Positions 37,744 through 50,025 of a stretch of DNA of 64,000 bases are shown piece by piece. Each line of letters opens with the position of its first letter. Within the stretch, counting starts at the first letter, position 1. A program made the translations under genes and the position numbers. Where the stretch lies: assembly GCA_019059635.1 (NCBI GenBank), contig JAGVRJ010000005.1, positions 1,054,001 to 1,118,000 on the forward strand. Reading direction: 5' to 3'. The notes below the pieces were generated by a model that worked only from the letters and a program-made list of their open reading frames with translations, ran no database searches and was not told the origin of the DNA. This stretch comes from Proales similis (Eukaryota > Rotifera > Eurotatoria > Ploima > Proalidae).

Positions 37744-39873
37744 TTACTTGAAGATCTTTCCGTCGCAGAACTTGAGACCTTTAATTTCTCCTTCCCACGA
37801 GAAGACCTGGTTAAGCAACTTTCGGTCGTTCTCATCATCCGGGTTCATTTTGCGCCAGTTGTACGACTCGTAGTCGGTAGTCCAGTCAGAGCAGAGCTAA
37901 AAAATCGAATGAGCAATCAGAATGCGTCCGGCGATTCAGAAACCAGCAAACACACATATGGGCACAGTCGAATCAATCAAGTCAGCTTGTCTCAAAGGAG
38001 TCTACATGTTTTGCTTCAGTAGAACGAAAGTTATAAATTTGACATCATTCTTGATCGCTCGCGTGCCGGCCGGGTGTTTGCTGCAATTTGGAGGGAATAG
38101 AAAAGACCAATTACCGGGAAGACGAGCTCCTGGCCTCGCCAGAACCAAACACCGGCAATTGTGTTGTTGCTGTTAACTCCCCAGACGCACATGCTGGCAA
38201 ATGCGTTCTTTCGCAACTTCTCAATTCGCTGGTACATTCCTAATTGATCAGAACGAGAGATTAACGACTTGAATGAAATGAGAAAAATTTTGAACAACTG
38301 AAATCTGAAAGATCGAGTTGATGCTGAATGAACTGAAGTGTGACTGCTCATAAAAGTAACGCAGATTTGAATCTTTTCATTTCTTTCGATCCAAAGGTGT
38401 CCTAAGTTTTTGAATCACCGCAGTCAAGCGAAGTGGCTTTTGGAATGCAACAAACTCGAGCTAGAAAGCTCTGGCATCGAGTAAAATTGCATCGGAAAGG
38501 AATGGAGTGAAATGAAATGGCGTCGAAATGGCCAAAACGAGAGAAGGACTCAAAGACAGAAAATGAGAGACTCACCTGATATAAGATTCGAGGTCATAAA
38601 AGTCATCGTAAAGTCCTCGGGGAACTTGTATTCGCAATACCAGATCGAGTAAAACTCTTTCTCAAAGTTCTTCCAGAAGTAGTCCAACGCCACCGGGGTG
38701 TCTTCGTTCGAGTAGGTTCGCTTGAACTCGTCCATGTTGAAGTTTCTGTTCGAATGAATGTATTTTAGAATGCGTGACTAAATGCACTGGGTGCGAGTTA
38801 GGCTGCTCATAAAAGTAACGCAGATTTGAATCTTTTCATTTCTTTCGATCCAAAGGTGTCCTAAGTTTTTGAATCACCGCAGCCGCAGGCAAACAAAAAA
38901 TCAACTCACCCCTTGGGCATGGCAGCAAAAGGATCGGCCTGCTTGGGCTCGCTGGCCAAGGCCTCGTCAGCGGCGTCGGGAGCGTCTTCCTCTTCCTTCT
39001 CAGGCTTCTTCTCTTTGGGCTTGGCTGGCTCTTTGGCTGCTTTGGCTGGCTTTTCCTTTTGCTCCTTGGCAGGCTTCTTGGCAGCGACCTTCTTCGGGTC
39101 GTATTCGACTGCCTTGGCCACCAAGCTAACTTGGCCGACGACTTTCTGGAACTGTCGCTGGTTGATTATAGTGGTGAACCATCTGTTCAAGTTGACGAAC
39201 GGAGCTCTGAACTGCTCGTCGGCAACGTGCTGATAGGCAAGAAGCAAATCAGCAGCGAGCGACACATCGGCCAAAGTGATTCGCTCTCCGACTAGGTAGC
39301 TGCGAGTCTGAAGGTGTTGGTTGACAAACTCGAAGACAGTCTTGAGATCTTGCTGGGCTCGCTTCACGTTTTGCTGATTGGACTCGACTAGGCCAAGCAC
39401 AGGGTAGACCCAGGAGAGAACGGCAGACTCGACCTCGGTGCTACCGTAGCCGATCCACTGAAGCACTCGGGCTCGGTCCTCGAGCGATGAGCCTCGAAGC
39501 TGGTCATTTGAGAGGAAGTATGCGATGGCGTTGGCGTCGAACAAATTGACTTTCTTATCGCTCGACTCAAACGATGGGTAGTGGGTTCGGCTAGAGTCAC
39601 CCTCTTTAACCTCGACCACGTTTAATTGAACCTGGCCGTACTCGGCAGCCACGCGGCATTTGAATGCGCGGAAGCTCTCGGCAAACGTGTACAAAGTCTT
39701 TAGAACAAACACGCGGTTAGAAGCGTGGCTCTGATGTGCTGAGCAGCGCACGCTCTATCCTCAGTCTCTTCGCATTCACATTCGGTCGGTCGGCGTCGTT
39801 TCGGTGCCGATTGCAAAGTGTGGCCAGAGACGAGGCTGAGCGTGCTTGCATTTATACTTACACCAGCAACCAT
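37744..39873 (-). CDS. EEF1G: Translation elongation factor 1-gamma
   Basis: The structural subunit of the eEF1B exchange complex that recycles eEF1A. Five exons: 39862-39873 (only MVAG), 38910-39699, 38576-38745, 38115-38239 and 37744-37896. Exon 2 holds the glutathione-transferase-like domain ([30 protein letters not shown]) and a Lys/Glu/Ala-rich linker. The rest is the conserved EF1G domain ([52 protein letters not shown]). A first exon holding only a few codons is typical of translation genes. The second and third introns each carry an identical 80-bp repeat. Length, about 415 residues, is normal. Confidence 0.96.
38344..38423. repeat. 80-bp exact repeat, copy 1 (eEF1G intron 3)
   Basis: This block begins ctgctcataaaagtaacgca and ends gaatcaccgcag. 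It is identical over all 80 bp to 38803-38882. It lies in the 336-bp intron between exons 3 and 4 of eEF1G. Flanks on both sides differ between copies. Confidence 0.9.
38803..38882. repeat. 80-bp exact repeat, copy 2 (eEF1G intron 2)
   Basis: Direct repeat of 38344-38423, 459 bp away, in the 164-bp intron between exons 2 and 3. This copy is preceded by ttagg, so that the junction ttaggctgctcataaaagt resembles the ends of mariner-type transposons. That resemblance is from memory of the family and not proven. Confidence 0.9.
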
Positions 39874-42175
39874 GTTTCGCTCTCAAAATAGACCGATTTT
39901 AAATTTCAAGCTTAAAACGTGCAACGTTCCTGACTAAGATATGAATGAAGAGAACGCTAGCCTCTTAAATATCGAATCTAAATGAACGGCATATGGCAAG
40001 CGCAAACATGAGGTTGGTCCATGCAAAATGTGCTCGCTTGCCACGAATCAGTCTAGCGCTTTATCGCTGCAAACCCAACAGCGATGAAGCGATCTCAATT
40101 TGACTTGATTCAAAACATTCTTGCCAGCCTAGGCCTTCCCCTTCCCACTTAAATAGCAGCCGAATTTGATCAGGCCGTGCAATTTTTTGTCCTTATTGAG
40201 CAATATCCTCCTTATTTATTCCCTGGGCGTTTTTCTCTCAAACTTGGGACGAACTAAAACCAGCTTAGTTGGGTCGGAGCGCAGCTTTTATTCAACTAAC
40301 AAACAACATAGCGAGAATTTCACAAACACAAAAAGGAAACGCCTGAATGCCTGAGAGATAAAACGGAGACTACAGTTTAGACGTAGAGTTAACCAACCAA
40401 ATGTGAAGCGTTCAGATTGCTCCAGATTCTAGCGACGGTTAGTTAACAATACATCTCAATTTAGTCTCGCACTCGTTCGCTCTAGTGCTCCGGCGGCGAT
40501 GGAAGAATTTACGCGGCAATTGAGAAATGAAGCTCATTTCGGCGTATTTCTCGAACCAACGAAAAGTAGAATAAGAGTGACGATTTGACGTAAATGAAAA
40601 TGCAAAACTTGAGCTTTCGCTCCAAATAGAAGCCTTTGAATATGTTTAAATTGAAAAAAAAAAACCAACAAAAACACACACGCACACACAAACAGGGCAG
40701 AAATGAGGAGAAAAGTGTAAGAAAGAAAAAAGAATTTTAAAGTAGGTTATGCAAGGACAAGCTATTTACCGAATGGTTAGAAGGCAAGCAGAAATAAAAG
40801 AAATAAACTGAAACGATTGGCTGAGTTGAGAGTTGCAGACATGGCAACGTGTCAGGCCAACTCAATGAGCTTGGATACGCAACAAGTCAATCATTCCTTT
40901 CAAGTTGCTTCACAAATCGAATAAACAGGTTTCAATAGGACCGTTCGGCTGCTTGTTCTAAAGTGCCTAAATTGTGCTCTATTTGTTTCTTTTATTTCAT
41001 TTATTCGCTTGAATCTGGCTTTTTGACTAACAGCAAACGAAAGAGCACAGCCGCACACACATGAGCACCGACCCGCTCGTTCGACTCAGACATGCAGTCG
41101 CGGGCTATTGTTCTTCAAGTCGAGTATGGCACAGACTGTGTGCAGAGTTAATGGATGATTGATCATTTTAAATGCGAACAAAATAAGTGAACCTGTGTCA
41201 TTTGGAGGCGAGAAAAGGAGGCGAAAGAGAGAGAGAGAGAGAGAAGACGGCAGTGAGGTTTGGGGCATAAGCCCTTCAAGTGATTAAGTGCTTACGGCGG
41301 CCACTCAGCCGATTCTCAACAGCTGGACTCTAAATTTTAGTCGCCTACAGTCGATCGAGTTCGATAATGGCAGATTGCCTTATAATAAAGACCAAAGCGA
41401 TGGCCGGCGTTGATTTGTTTTTGATTTTGAAAAAGAGAGAATAATTGTAATTATACTTCGAGGCGAGCTTACTCGCCAATTAGATTTTCGATCTCGCATC
41501 TGCGGTTGCGTTCAATTTTAATGCTCGAACGTGTCGTGTAATTTGAATCTCGTCCATTTGAAAGTGAAATTGAGTTCAATCGTGTATGGACGGGCACTAC
41601 AATTGATTGCTTGTCAAGTGAATTAGGCTCAGACAATGCGAGAAAAGTCATGAGAGTGAGAGAGAGAGAGAGGGGGGCTGCCGACTTGGAATGAAAAAAC
41701 AAGTGAGAGATTGAAATCGAAATGAGTGTGATTTTCAATTCGCTTTTTCCTTATATACTGCTCGGAATGCAAATAACACCGGTCTCGGTTGTGAGGAGCC
41801 GGGCAGGGAAGCAGGCAGAAAAGTAAGCAAGCAAGCAAGAAAGTGAGGGAGTGAGCCAGTAAGTGAGCTGGTAGGCAAGCGCAGGGCAAAAACAACAACG
41901 AATAAACTGAAAAAAAAACTTGTAGCCAAATATGATTTGGAGGAAAAAGCTGACGAAGAACGCGAGGCAAATGAGCCAACTCGACTAATAATGCACTTGG
42001 TTGGCGGCGTTGACTCGGATTTTTTTTTTTTTAAATCAATCGTCGCCATGTGCTCCGGTAGACTGTAACCAAGTGAGCATCGATCGCTTTCATGCCTGCC
42101 AGGGCACGAGAAATTAATTAGGAGTTTAATTAAGCGACTAATGCAGTAAAGACGAATAAAAGTCTCTGACGCGCT

Positions 42176-42213
<38 letters not shown>

Positions 42214-44815
42214 CCAAACACATAGGCCCAGTTGGTTTCTATTTTCTTTGCTCAGCGCGGTTGCCTTGTTTGTGCATGAGAGGAATAGCGCACGGCAGCA
42301 ACAGTAGCTGGGGGAATTACTTATTAGCGGCAAGTAAACAAGTTGTTTGCGAATCGAGCGACACTCACACACGCACACGCTGGCTATTTAGCTCGCAATC
42401 GCTTCAAGTTATTGTTTTTGCAGACCCGCTATTCCCGTCTCTCGCTTGCCAATCCAAGAAGGAAATGAAACGAGAAGAAGTGGAAAAAGGTGTTGTGGAG
42501 CACACATAGTAACTTTTGAAGTAAGACGCCATCAGCGCTGGCTTTCGATCAGCAGCGAGGCAAGCAAATAAGGGAAAATAGAGCCGTAATGAATTTGAGT
42601 AAAATAGGAAGGGTTGAGGTTTGGGGATAGGCGAACGATAGAGCGCAGTTGGAATTAAAAAATTCTTAAGGAAGCTGTTGCCAATGCCAACAATTGATCT
42701 TATTTGCTTTACCTTACTTCCTAGAGCTTTCTGGTGCCCGCGGCGTCAAAGCTAATTAATCTCGACAAGCAGCCGTTTGTGCGAACCAAAACGCTCGTAA
42801 AAGAGCCTCAATTCGTTGCCTTTTTTTTCAATTCCTCAGCCGGTCTTTGTGCTTCAACTGAATTGTCACTGCCTGAATTTATAAGCCGACTGCCCGACTC
42901 GATTAATATCAACACGGGTGTTAGAAGTATAGCGGCGCTAGTGCTGATAGTGGCCGAAAAGTAGAACGCCAGTCATTTCCTTGGCAACTTCAATCGATTC
43001 GGGCGAGTTTGTTAAGTGGCCACTTGGAAGAAATAAGTGCATTACTTGGGGGGCTAGAAACCAATTCAGTGCAAGCCACTGAGTCTGGCCAATCAAACAA
43101 AAATTGACTCGACTGACTGGAATAGAAGAAAAAAGCCTCCCGAACGAATTAAAATACCTTCCAATCGCAACTTCGGACTGCTTCGGTCCATTCAGTGTGT
43201 CTGTGTGTGAGTTCGGGCTGTGGCGTTTTTGTCGTCAACTTAATTAACTTGAATCAGTCAGGCGAGTGATTTTTGTTAAATGTTGAATCCGGATAAGACT
43301 CTTTGTAATTAAAAGCGGGCACGATACATTCATCTCACGTCCATGCATTCAAACACTTGATTCAAAAGGCGCCCACCCTAAGTCAAAGGAAAAGCTCACG
43401 TGGCGAAAAAAACCAAAATTTCTGAACTTGCTTCTTCGTCTTCAAGCTTGTAAACTCTGCTCACGAACGCCTGCTAATAAAAACGAATCGGCATGAAATA
43501 ATCCGGTCAATATTCTCCGTCTATCGGGTGATTAAATGAAAACTCCTGAAGGCCCAACATAGAGGTGAATTGCAAAAAAAAAAGGTGCATTTTTATCCAG
43601 GGCCTATCCACTCAGGTCTGAATCGACGGGAATCCTGACCCACTTTACAATTCTCTCTGTTTTCTATTCCTCTCTTTAGGGCCGATTCTTTTAAGTACTC
43701 TTGTGCCAGCGGCGCGCTTTAAAAATATGCAGTTCCAATTTAAATACCCTGACCGAGTTGGGGAACAATTGTCAAGCCCTTCAACAGAACGAACAACGCG
43801 CAGACACACACACACACGTGCATAGAACTAAATTCATTCTCTCGCCGCATTCTAAAAAGGTGCGGCCAAAGTGAGGAAATCGACAAAAATGACGATCAAG
43901 AAAACGACGACGACGACGAAATAATTCTAATTCAGTTGTTTTTCAACTCGATTTGAATTTGCAATTAGAATAGCCGATTGTTTTTCATTCGGGCTTATTA
44001 TTATTATTATTTTAATAACTCGCTTTTTGTATGGCCAGAGCAGCTGCGTTTTAAATTCAGTCAGTTTAAACTCGCATTTTTATAGTTTATTGCTTTTCTT
44101 CCGATCCTTCCTCCCTCAGTTTCGATATTTTTGAGCTCTAAATGAGACGGAAATCCGATCATCATGATCTCATAAATTGTTAAGAAAAAACACAAGAAAC
44201 AGACCGAAAGTAACAAATAAATTTAAAATTAGATTAAGAGATGCGCGCATTTCAATTTCGCTTAATTAAATCGCCCAAGCGTTTTGCGTCCTGTAATTGC
44301 ATTGATCAAAAGCAGATTAGTGAGCAGCTGCCGATTCGATAAATCTAAGCATCAGAAATAAGCGTCATGAAAAAGAAAACTGATCCGCGTCTCTGGTCTT
44401 TAGGTGGCAATTTAATAAAAACTGAAATGATTTGAAAACACGGGCTTGCTTGGTCGGGTTCGATTCGAATTTGGTCGCTCTTTGAGAAGCGATGCGAATG
44501 TTGCTGGTGAGGACAAATAAAAGCGACACATACTGGCCGAGACTGTGCTTAACTCCGGCTAGGATCACTGCAGATCGTAGCAGGCGAAAAAAATAAAGCA
44601 ACGTGAGAAGATGGCAGATCTAAAATACGTTTCTCCAAGTGCAACGCTCGCTCTCGCTGAGACGAATTAGAACTGTTGCGCACTCGGGCAATATTGCCTC
44701 CTGCTCACTCATTATTCACTGGTCGGGTTGTTTGAGAGGCTTTTCGATAAAAAAGTACGATATGCTCATTGGGAGAACAGCTTGCTATTGGCTTGGTGTC
44801 GCTCGATGAGTATCG

Positions 44816-44830
<15 letters not shown>
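39874..44830. other. 5-kb gene-free region
   Basis: This is the longest stretch without a gene in the window. It must hold the eEF1G promoter at its left end. I see (GA)n at about 41226-41245, (CA)n at 42179-42210, (AAGC)-like iterations at about 41824-41845, (CA)n at 43806-43818, (GAC)n at about 43905-43920 and (TTA)n at about 43996-44010. All ORFs here are short or follow the repeats. No tRNA-like cloverleaf, rRNA or transposase remnant was recognised. Confidence 0.5.
42179..42210 (+). repeat. (CA)n microsatellite, 32 bp
   Basis: Uninterrupted CA dinucleotides; the antisense ORF with poly-CV is an artefact of it. Confidence 0.9.
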
Positions 44831-45384
<554 letters not shown>

Positions 45385-45397
45385 ATCACACCCGTCA

Positions 45398-45418
45398 AAT
45401 AAATTATTGGAAAATAAA
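45398..45418 (+). terminator. Twin polyadenylation signals of RPS27A
   Basis: Two AATAAA hexamers (45398-45403, 45413-45418) are followed by an A-run at 45425-45437. Confidence 0.7.
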
Positions 45419-45473
45419 CCTCAACAAAAAAAAAAAACACTTCTCCGGCTGACGCTGTTTCTTTTTTCACTTA

Positions 45474-46149
45474 ATGTTGCGAATATTTGATTTGGCGATT
45501 GTTCTTTGCTTGAACCTGGTGCCATACGGGGTTTACTGGCAGTTTAAAACGGTGTTCGAGCGATGAAAAGCAGAGATTGTGAAACAAAGCTCGAGACCGA
45601 ACGAAAAATGTTACATTCGTGCAAGAACTCGTTTATTGACTTTATTTGCTCATCGCAATGCTGCAGAGATGAGTTCGATCGCATTGGATGCTGCGTCTAC
45701 GACATGTACGGAAACAGGCAAGTGCATTTAGACAATCACAGAGAGCCCGCAATTCGATTCACTCACGAGACGAATAAAAACTGAAAAGGTACACAGAGTC
45801 GATTGACGATATGTGTGCCATGATGCTTATCCTGCTCATCATCTCTCTGTTTCTGCTCGCCATGATCTGCGCCTGCCTTGATTCGTCAACGTCGGATCAG
45901 TCTGCGACCAGCAGCAGTAGCTTCAACTCTCCGCCCGAGTTTGCCTACGAAAGCTTCCAGTCGATTCGAAATCGATCGATAATCATCAAAACCGGATATC
46001 CAGAGCTGATTATTGTCGAAAAGGCCAACTATGGTTCTAACCTGCCCGTAGACTATGAACGCATGCTGGGCATCTATGGACATGGCTACATGAACGCAGT
46101 GCCCAGTGCTCCGGCGCCCAGCGCTCCGCCGCCTTATCTTTCAGACTGA
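45474..46149 (+). CDS. Small Cys-rich single-pass membrane protein with C-terminal PPxY-like tail (Shisa/CYYR1-like layout)
   Basis: Predicted exons are 45474-45530, 45590-45717 and 45789-46149. Exon 1 encodes a signal peptide (MLRIFDLAIVLCLNLVPYG) and joins in phase 0 to exon 2. The second intron, 45718-45788, is GC-AG with the strong donor AG/GCAAGT. The mature protein has a short ectodomain with seven Cys (CKNSFIDFICSSQCC... IGCC), a TM helix (MMLILLIISLFLLAMICAC) and a cytosolic tail rich in Ser and Pro that ends PSAPPPYLSD. A PPPY motif of this kind recruits WW-domain proteins such as NEDD4-type ligases. The layout resembles Shisa, CYYR1 and WBP1-like adaptors, but I do not recognise a definite orthologue. 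The ATG lies only 89 bp behind the RPS27A stop. AATAAA is at 46259. Confidence 0.7.
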
Positions 46150-46258
46150 AAGGCCATCACAGCCCGAATCAGAAGGAAAAGGCAAAAAGACTCGCGTTTT
46201 CTTTACTTTTTGATTCGATTCTTTATTTAAGAAACTCTGCTAGAAAAACGTGAATTGA

Positions 46259-46264
46259 AATAAA
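46259..46264 (+). terminator. Polyadenylation signal of the Cys-rich membrane protein
   Basis: AATAAA on plus, 110 bp past its stop. The TTC7 signal (AATAAA on minus, 46222-46227) lies upstream of it, so the two convergent transcripts should overlap. Confidence 0.55.
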
Positions 46265-46370
46265 CTGAGAGAAAACTGAAGGAACTGAGAATCGCTCAAA
46301 GAAGAATTGAATGAATGCGAGAGCTCAAGCGTGAACCCTTAAACTTAAAAACTAAAGCGCTGTCTCTAAA

Positions 46371-49300
46371 TCAAATGAATTTGGTGATCGAAGTGAACGG
46401 GATGATTGGACTGGTTGTCTCCAGCTGAATGCAGGTCTGATAGCATTCAAGTGCTGCCTGCTTGTCGTTCATTTTGTCCAATATTCGGGCCAGAATGTGC
46501 CACGACTCGCACATGGCACTGTCCAGCGAAATTGCGTCGCGAATCATTTTCTCCGCCGAATGGAAATTCTCCAACTCGCAGAGCACCAGTGCGATATGCT
46601 GCAGACTTGGCACATGGTCCGGGTTGATGCTCAACGCGTTCTGATAGCAGACTTTGGCGTCGCCGAACTCTTTACGGTGCTCAAGAATGCGTCCTTTCTG
46701 ACGATTTGCGAAATTCAATTTCTCAGCAATAGCCAAAATTTAAAAAAGGCGCCTCACCAGATACATGTGCAAATAGGACATTGGGTGAATGTGAGATATT
46801 TCATGGCAGCACATTTCGGCGTCGCTGATCTTTTCGTGACGCAAATAGAACTCGCCGATTTGAGTCATCATTCTCACTAGCACAAGAGTCTGCGGCACGC
46901 TTTCGAACTGATCCGTTGACTCGCCGTATCGCAGCGAGATCTGATCACTTTGCATCAACATTGTCACGCTCTTGCCGATCGCCTCGTTGAGCTTGTATGT
47001 TTGCTGCAGGTTTAGCATCGAAGCTTTAATCGCAAAACTCAACTGCTCGCTCAATTCACACTAAACAGTCGAGAATTTGATTTTACCGTTTTCAAAGCTA
47101 AACCAGTGATCAGTGCCGGGCAGGACAACGTTCGTCGCTGCCTTGCTTTGAGAAACGACGGACGAGGGCGCTTGACTTGATGGCCTTGGCGAGGCATTAA
47201 ATTGGATTAAATAGCGCCGCTTGGCAAGCAAACAAACTGGCTGCCACTTACAATCTGTTTTTGCCGCTAATGCTCTTTTTGAACAGTAGAACCAAATTGA
47301 GCAGCGACGTGACGCTTTGATTAAAGCCGAACAACAGCTCTTCGATGCGTATCTTGGTGTACAAAAGCCTTTTTTCGAGTTCTTAGGTCATTCAGCTGCT
47401 AAACAGCTAAAGAGCAAAAAAAACCAACTCGAAATCGTCGTAGATGGTGCACGCTTTGCAAATGACCGTGAACGCTTCCTCGTAGTTCTTGCCCGAAGTG
47501 AGCAGCAAAGCCAGTAAATGCAGACAGTCCTTGTCGTCAGGCTTGAGCTTCAACGCTCTTTGCACGGTCTCAATCGCTTCGCTTATCTAATCCGATGCGA
47601 ATTCGATTACTCTAGCGATTCGCTTTGTTTGTTCTAGTCCAATTTACTTGACGGAGAACAGCCTGAGTGTGAGCCAAATGGAAGAGGGCCAAATAATCCG
47701 ATTGATTCAGTGCGTGTGCCCTTTTTTTTTTTTAATCAAATGTGCTCATTTACAAGCTCGGTCAGTTAGAGCCTCGGACAATTACTTTCTAAATGCGTCC
47801 ATGGCAGTCTCGTATTGAGATATTTGCATGGAATGCTGTTTTTCAAGCTTGGCCTTCATTTTAAGCGCACAGCCGAACAGGATGTGCGACCGTTGATTCT
47901 TAAACTCGCTGAGCTCGAATACTTTCTTGCACCAGTCGATGGCGTCGTCGGCCAGGTACAAATGAACCAGTGCGAGCTTGGCGAGCATCAACGCAACCAC
48001 CATATTGTCTGGCTTCATTCGAGCGCATTCCTTGAGCGCCAAGTACGCTCTCGAATACTAAAATGTTCAAATGATGAGAATCGGCCTGAATTGGGCAAGA
48101 GATGGTGTCCACTACTTTTGCGTCGTTCATCAGAGTCAGGCCGTACTGGTACCAGAGATGAAACTGCTCAAACGAGTATTTCATTGACAGCTCGAATTTC
48201 TGCAACAAAAATGCCCGAATCAATTTTTTGGCAAATTTGACTTTGCCTCAGGTCGAAAGGAAACCTCGACTAAAATGCCGTAGACCGCTCGACGGCCAAG
48301 AAAGTAGACAAGCATGTCGAGTGCGATCATTGAGTTGTTGAATGTGTGTTCACGAGTGTGCTGGTAGCGTTCGTGTCGTAAGAGCATCACCTCTTTGCTT
48401 GCCTGGGGAAATTCGAGCAATCAGCAGTTGGAATCTCGAAACGGCTTGAGTTCATGAGCCTACCAGACTCTGTGAGAGCATTAAACACAGAAGAACTTCC
48501 TCGTCTTTGTTCGATGGCCGATAGAGTTTTTTCTCAGAGCCCAAGGCTGCGCTCAAGGGCGGATAGCTCTCCGGTGGCAGACTGAAAATCAAACATTCCG
48601 CAAACTTCTTGAGCAGAGTTCGTCTGATCGACGTGATCGATTGAATGTTTCGACGTAGGAGCAGATCGCGGAATCGTTCGATTCCCACCTTCAGTTCGCT
48701 TTAAAAAGATCGGTCAGAGAGGCGATGCCAGACAAGGAGACGAGCTCAATACCCTTTTTGGATGTAGAGCAAAGGCGGCTTTTGCAGCGCGACTTCAAAC
48801 AGCGGATTGACCAAATCGAGACCTTCGTCAGTCAGGCTGCTCGAGTCTGCGTTGCTCTGAATGGCTTGTTGCGAAAAGTGAATGGCGAGCATTGAGGCGA
48901 GCTCGAATGTGTCGATCAGCTCCTGGTCGCTTATGTAGGTTTTCGAGTTCAAGTGAGCCGTGGTGCTGATCGTGTTTGTTCTCTTCAGCTCCATGCACAG
49001 GCCTCTGATCGTGTGCGCCTCGGCCAGCAATTGAATCTGTCTCAAGCCCTCTAGTTTGGGAATTGAGAGCGGCGTTGTGGACACCTGCTCGACCAAAACC
49101 TGACGAACTGAGGGTGAGCCGAGCTGCTTGGCAGCCTCCTCAAATCGCATTTGACAATAGAAGAGTTTGCATAGCAGAATGTTTGCGTCCAGCTTGAGCC
49201 ACTTAAGCGGATTTTAGATAACGAACTGAGAAGCTGATCGAAAATCGACAAGTTTACATTGTCCGGTGCATTCGACGCCACATGTTTGAGTAGAAGCTCG

Positions 49301-49662
49301 GCGCTGTAGAGCGAATTGTTGGGCATGAAGTTGGAAGCTGAACTGGGCACATTCGTTGGTTCAAGAGTTAAATTGGTGTTGAAGACGATCGGATTCAATT
49401 GAAGGTAGCTCTCGAGCATTGCCTCAGCCGAGCACAGCTTACTCATCAGTTCTGGGCGAATTGAAGAGCGAGAGAACTAAAGGAACCAAAAGAACCGCAA
49501 ACAATACATGATCCACTCACCCAGCTCCTTTTGCTTGTGCGGAATGGCGTTGGCAAATTCCTGAAGACGGCTCCATTTGGCCTCGTTGCGCAGCCGTTTC
49601 GCCTCGCCCTCAAAACTTGAATAACTTGAACCCTTCGAAACTGACTTGGACTTGCCGGTCAT
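46371..49662 (-). CDS. TTC7: Tetratricopeptide repeat protein 7 (TTC7)
   Basis: TTC7, with EFR3 and FAM126, anchors PI4-kinase III-alpha at the plasma membrane. The gene has about 11 exons. The N-terminus (EGEAKRLRNEAKWSRLQEF) matches the first TTC7 helices. WLKLDANILLCKLFYCQMRFEEA, LAEAHTIRGLCMELKR, LGRRAVYGILVE and KYSFEQFHLWYQYGLTLM follow in family order. The TPR array continues to the C-terminal repeats and ends TTSPIIPFTSITKFI, like the vertebrate SSPVLPFSIIPREL. Two places look like frame breaks but resolve as introns. GACAAT/gtaaac to cttaag/TGG near 49205-49260 is 56 nt. CTG/gtgagg to gtcag/AAAGG near 46700-46760 is 61 nt. The start is the first ATG with family similarity. It is one gene, not distinguished as 7A or 7B. 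Confidence 0.92.
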
Positions 49663-50025
49663 TTTGCACCCTGTCCTGATCGCTTATCTATCAGTCTTTT
49701 TGTGTCGCCTTTTTCTATTTCTATTTGCTTGTCTGGTGATAGATAGCGCGCGCGACCACTTCAAGTGACGTTCATAAACGCATTAGAAAAATGCATGCGC
49801 TATTATTTCATATATTGCGAGTCTATACGCTCGCATAATGCATCGGCTGGAAGGAGCTTAGGCGCAGCAATGGGTTCGAGTTAAACTTTCCAGCGCAGAC
49901 GTGTCTCATAGTCTCATGAGCCCCAGTTGACAAGCCCAGTTGCCTGGGCAATGCAATGCCTAACGGCACTTGAGCAAATTTCCTCAAGACATCAACAAAA
50001 AAAGTCTAATTTATGCGATTTTAAT
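49663..50025. other. Spacer between TTC7 start and the transposase/Ulp1-like gene
   Basis: There is no gene. The TTC7 promoter should be here. A gcgcgcgc run is at about 49747-49755. No terminal inverted repeat is evident beside the transposon-derived gene. Confidence 0.45.

Noticed and set aside
41629-42223. Overlapping minus-strand frames of 116 and 162 codons in the gene-free block
   Set aside because: The sequence is Cys-Val, Leu-Ala and Ser-Leu repeats made by (CA)n, (AAGC)n and (GA)n tracts. No domain or splice pattern.
42734-42964. Open frame in the gene-free block (76 codons)
   Set aside because: It starts from a non-ATG codon, matches nothing known and has no flanking exon. Left as unassigned.
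44440-44480. tRNA B-box-like GGTTCGATTCG
   Set aside because: There is no A box at the right distance and no cloverleaf can be folded around it.
49195-49265. Apparent frame break in TTC7 between two conserved helices
   Set aside because: A 56-nt GT-AG intron (gtaaac to cttaag) joins the frames and matches the family sequence.
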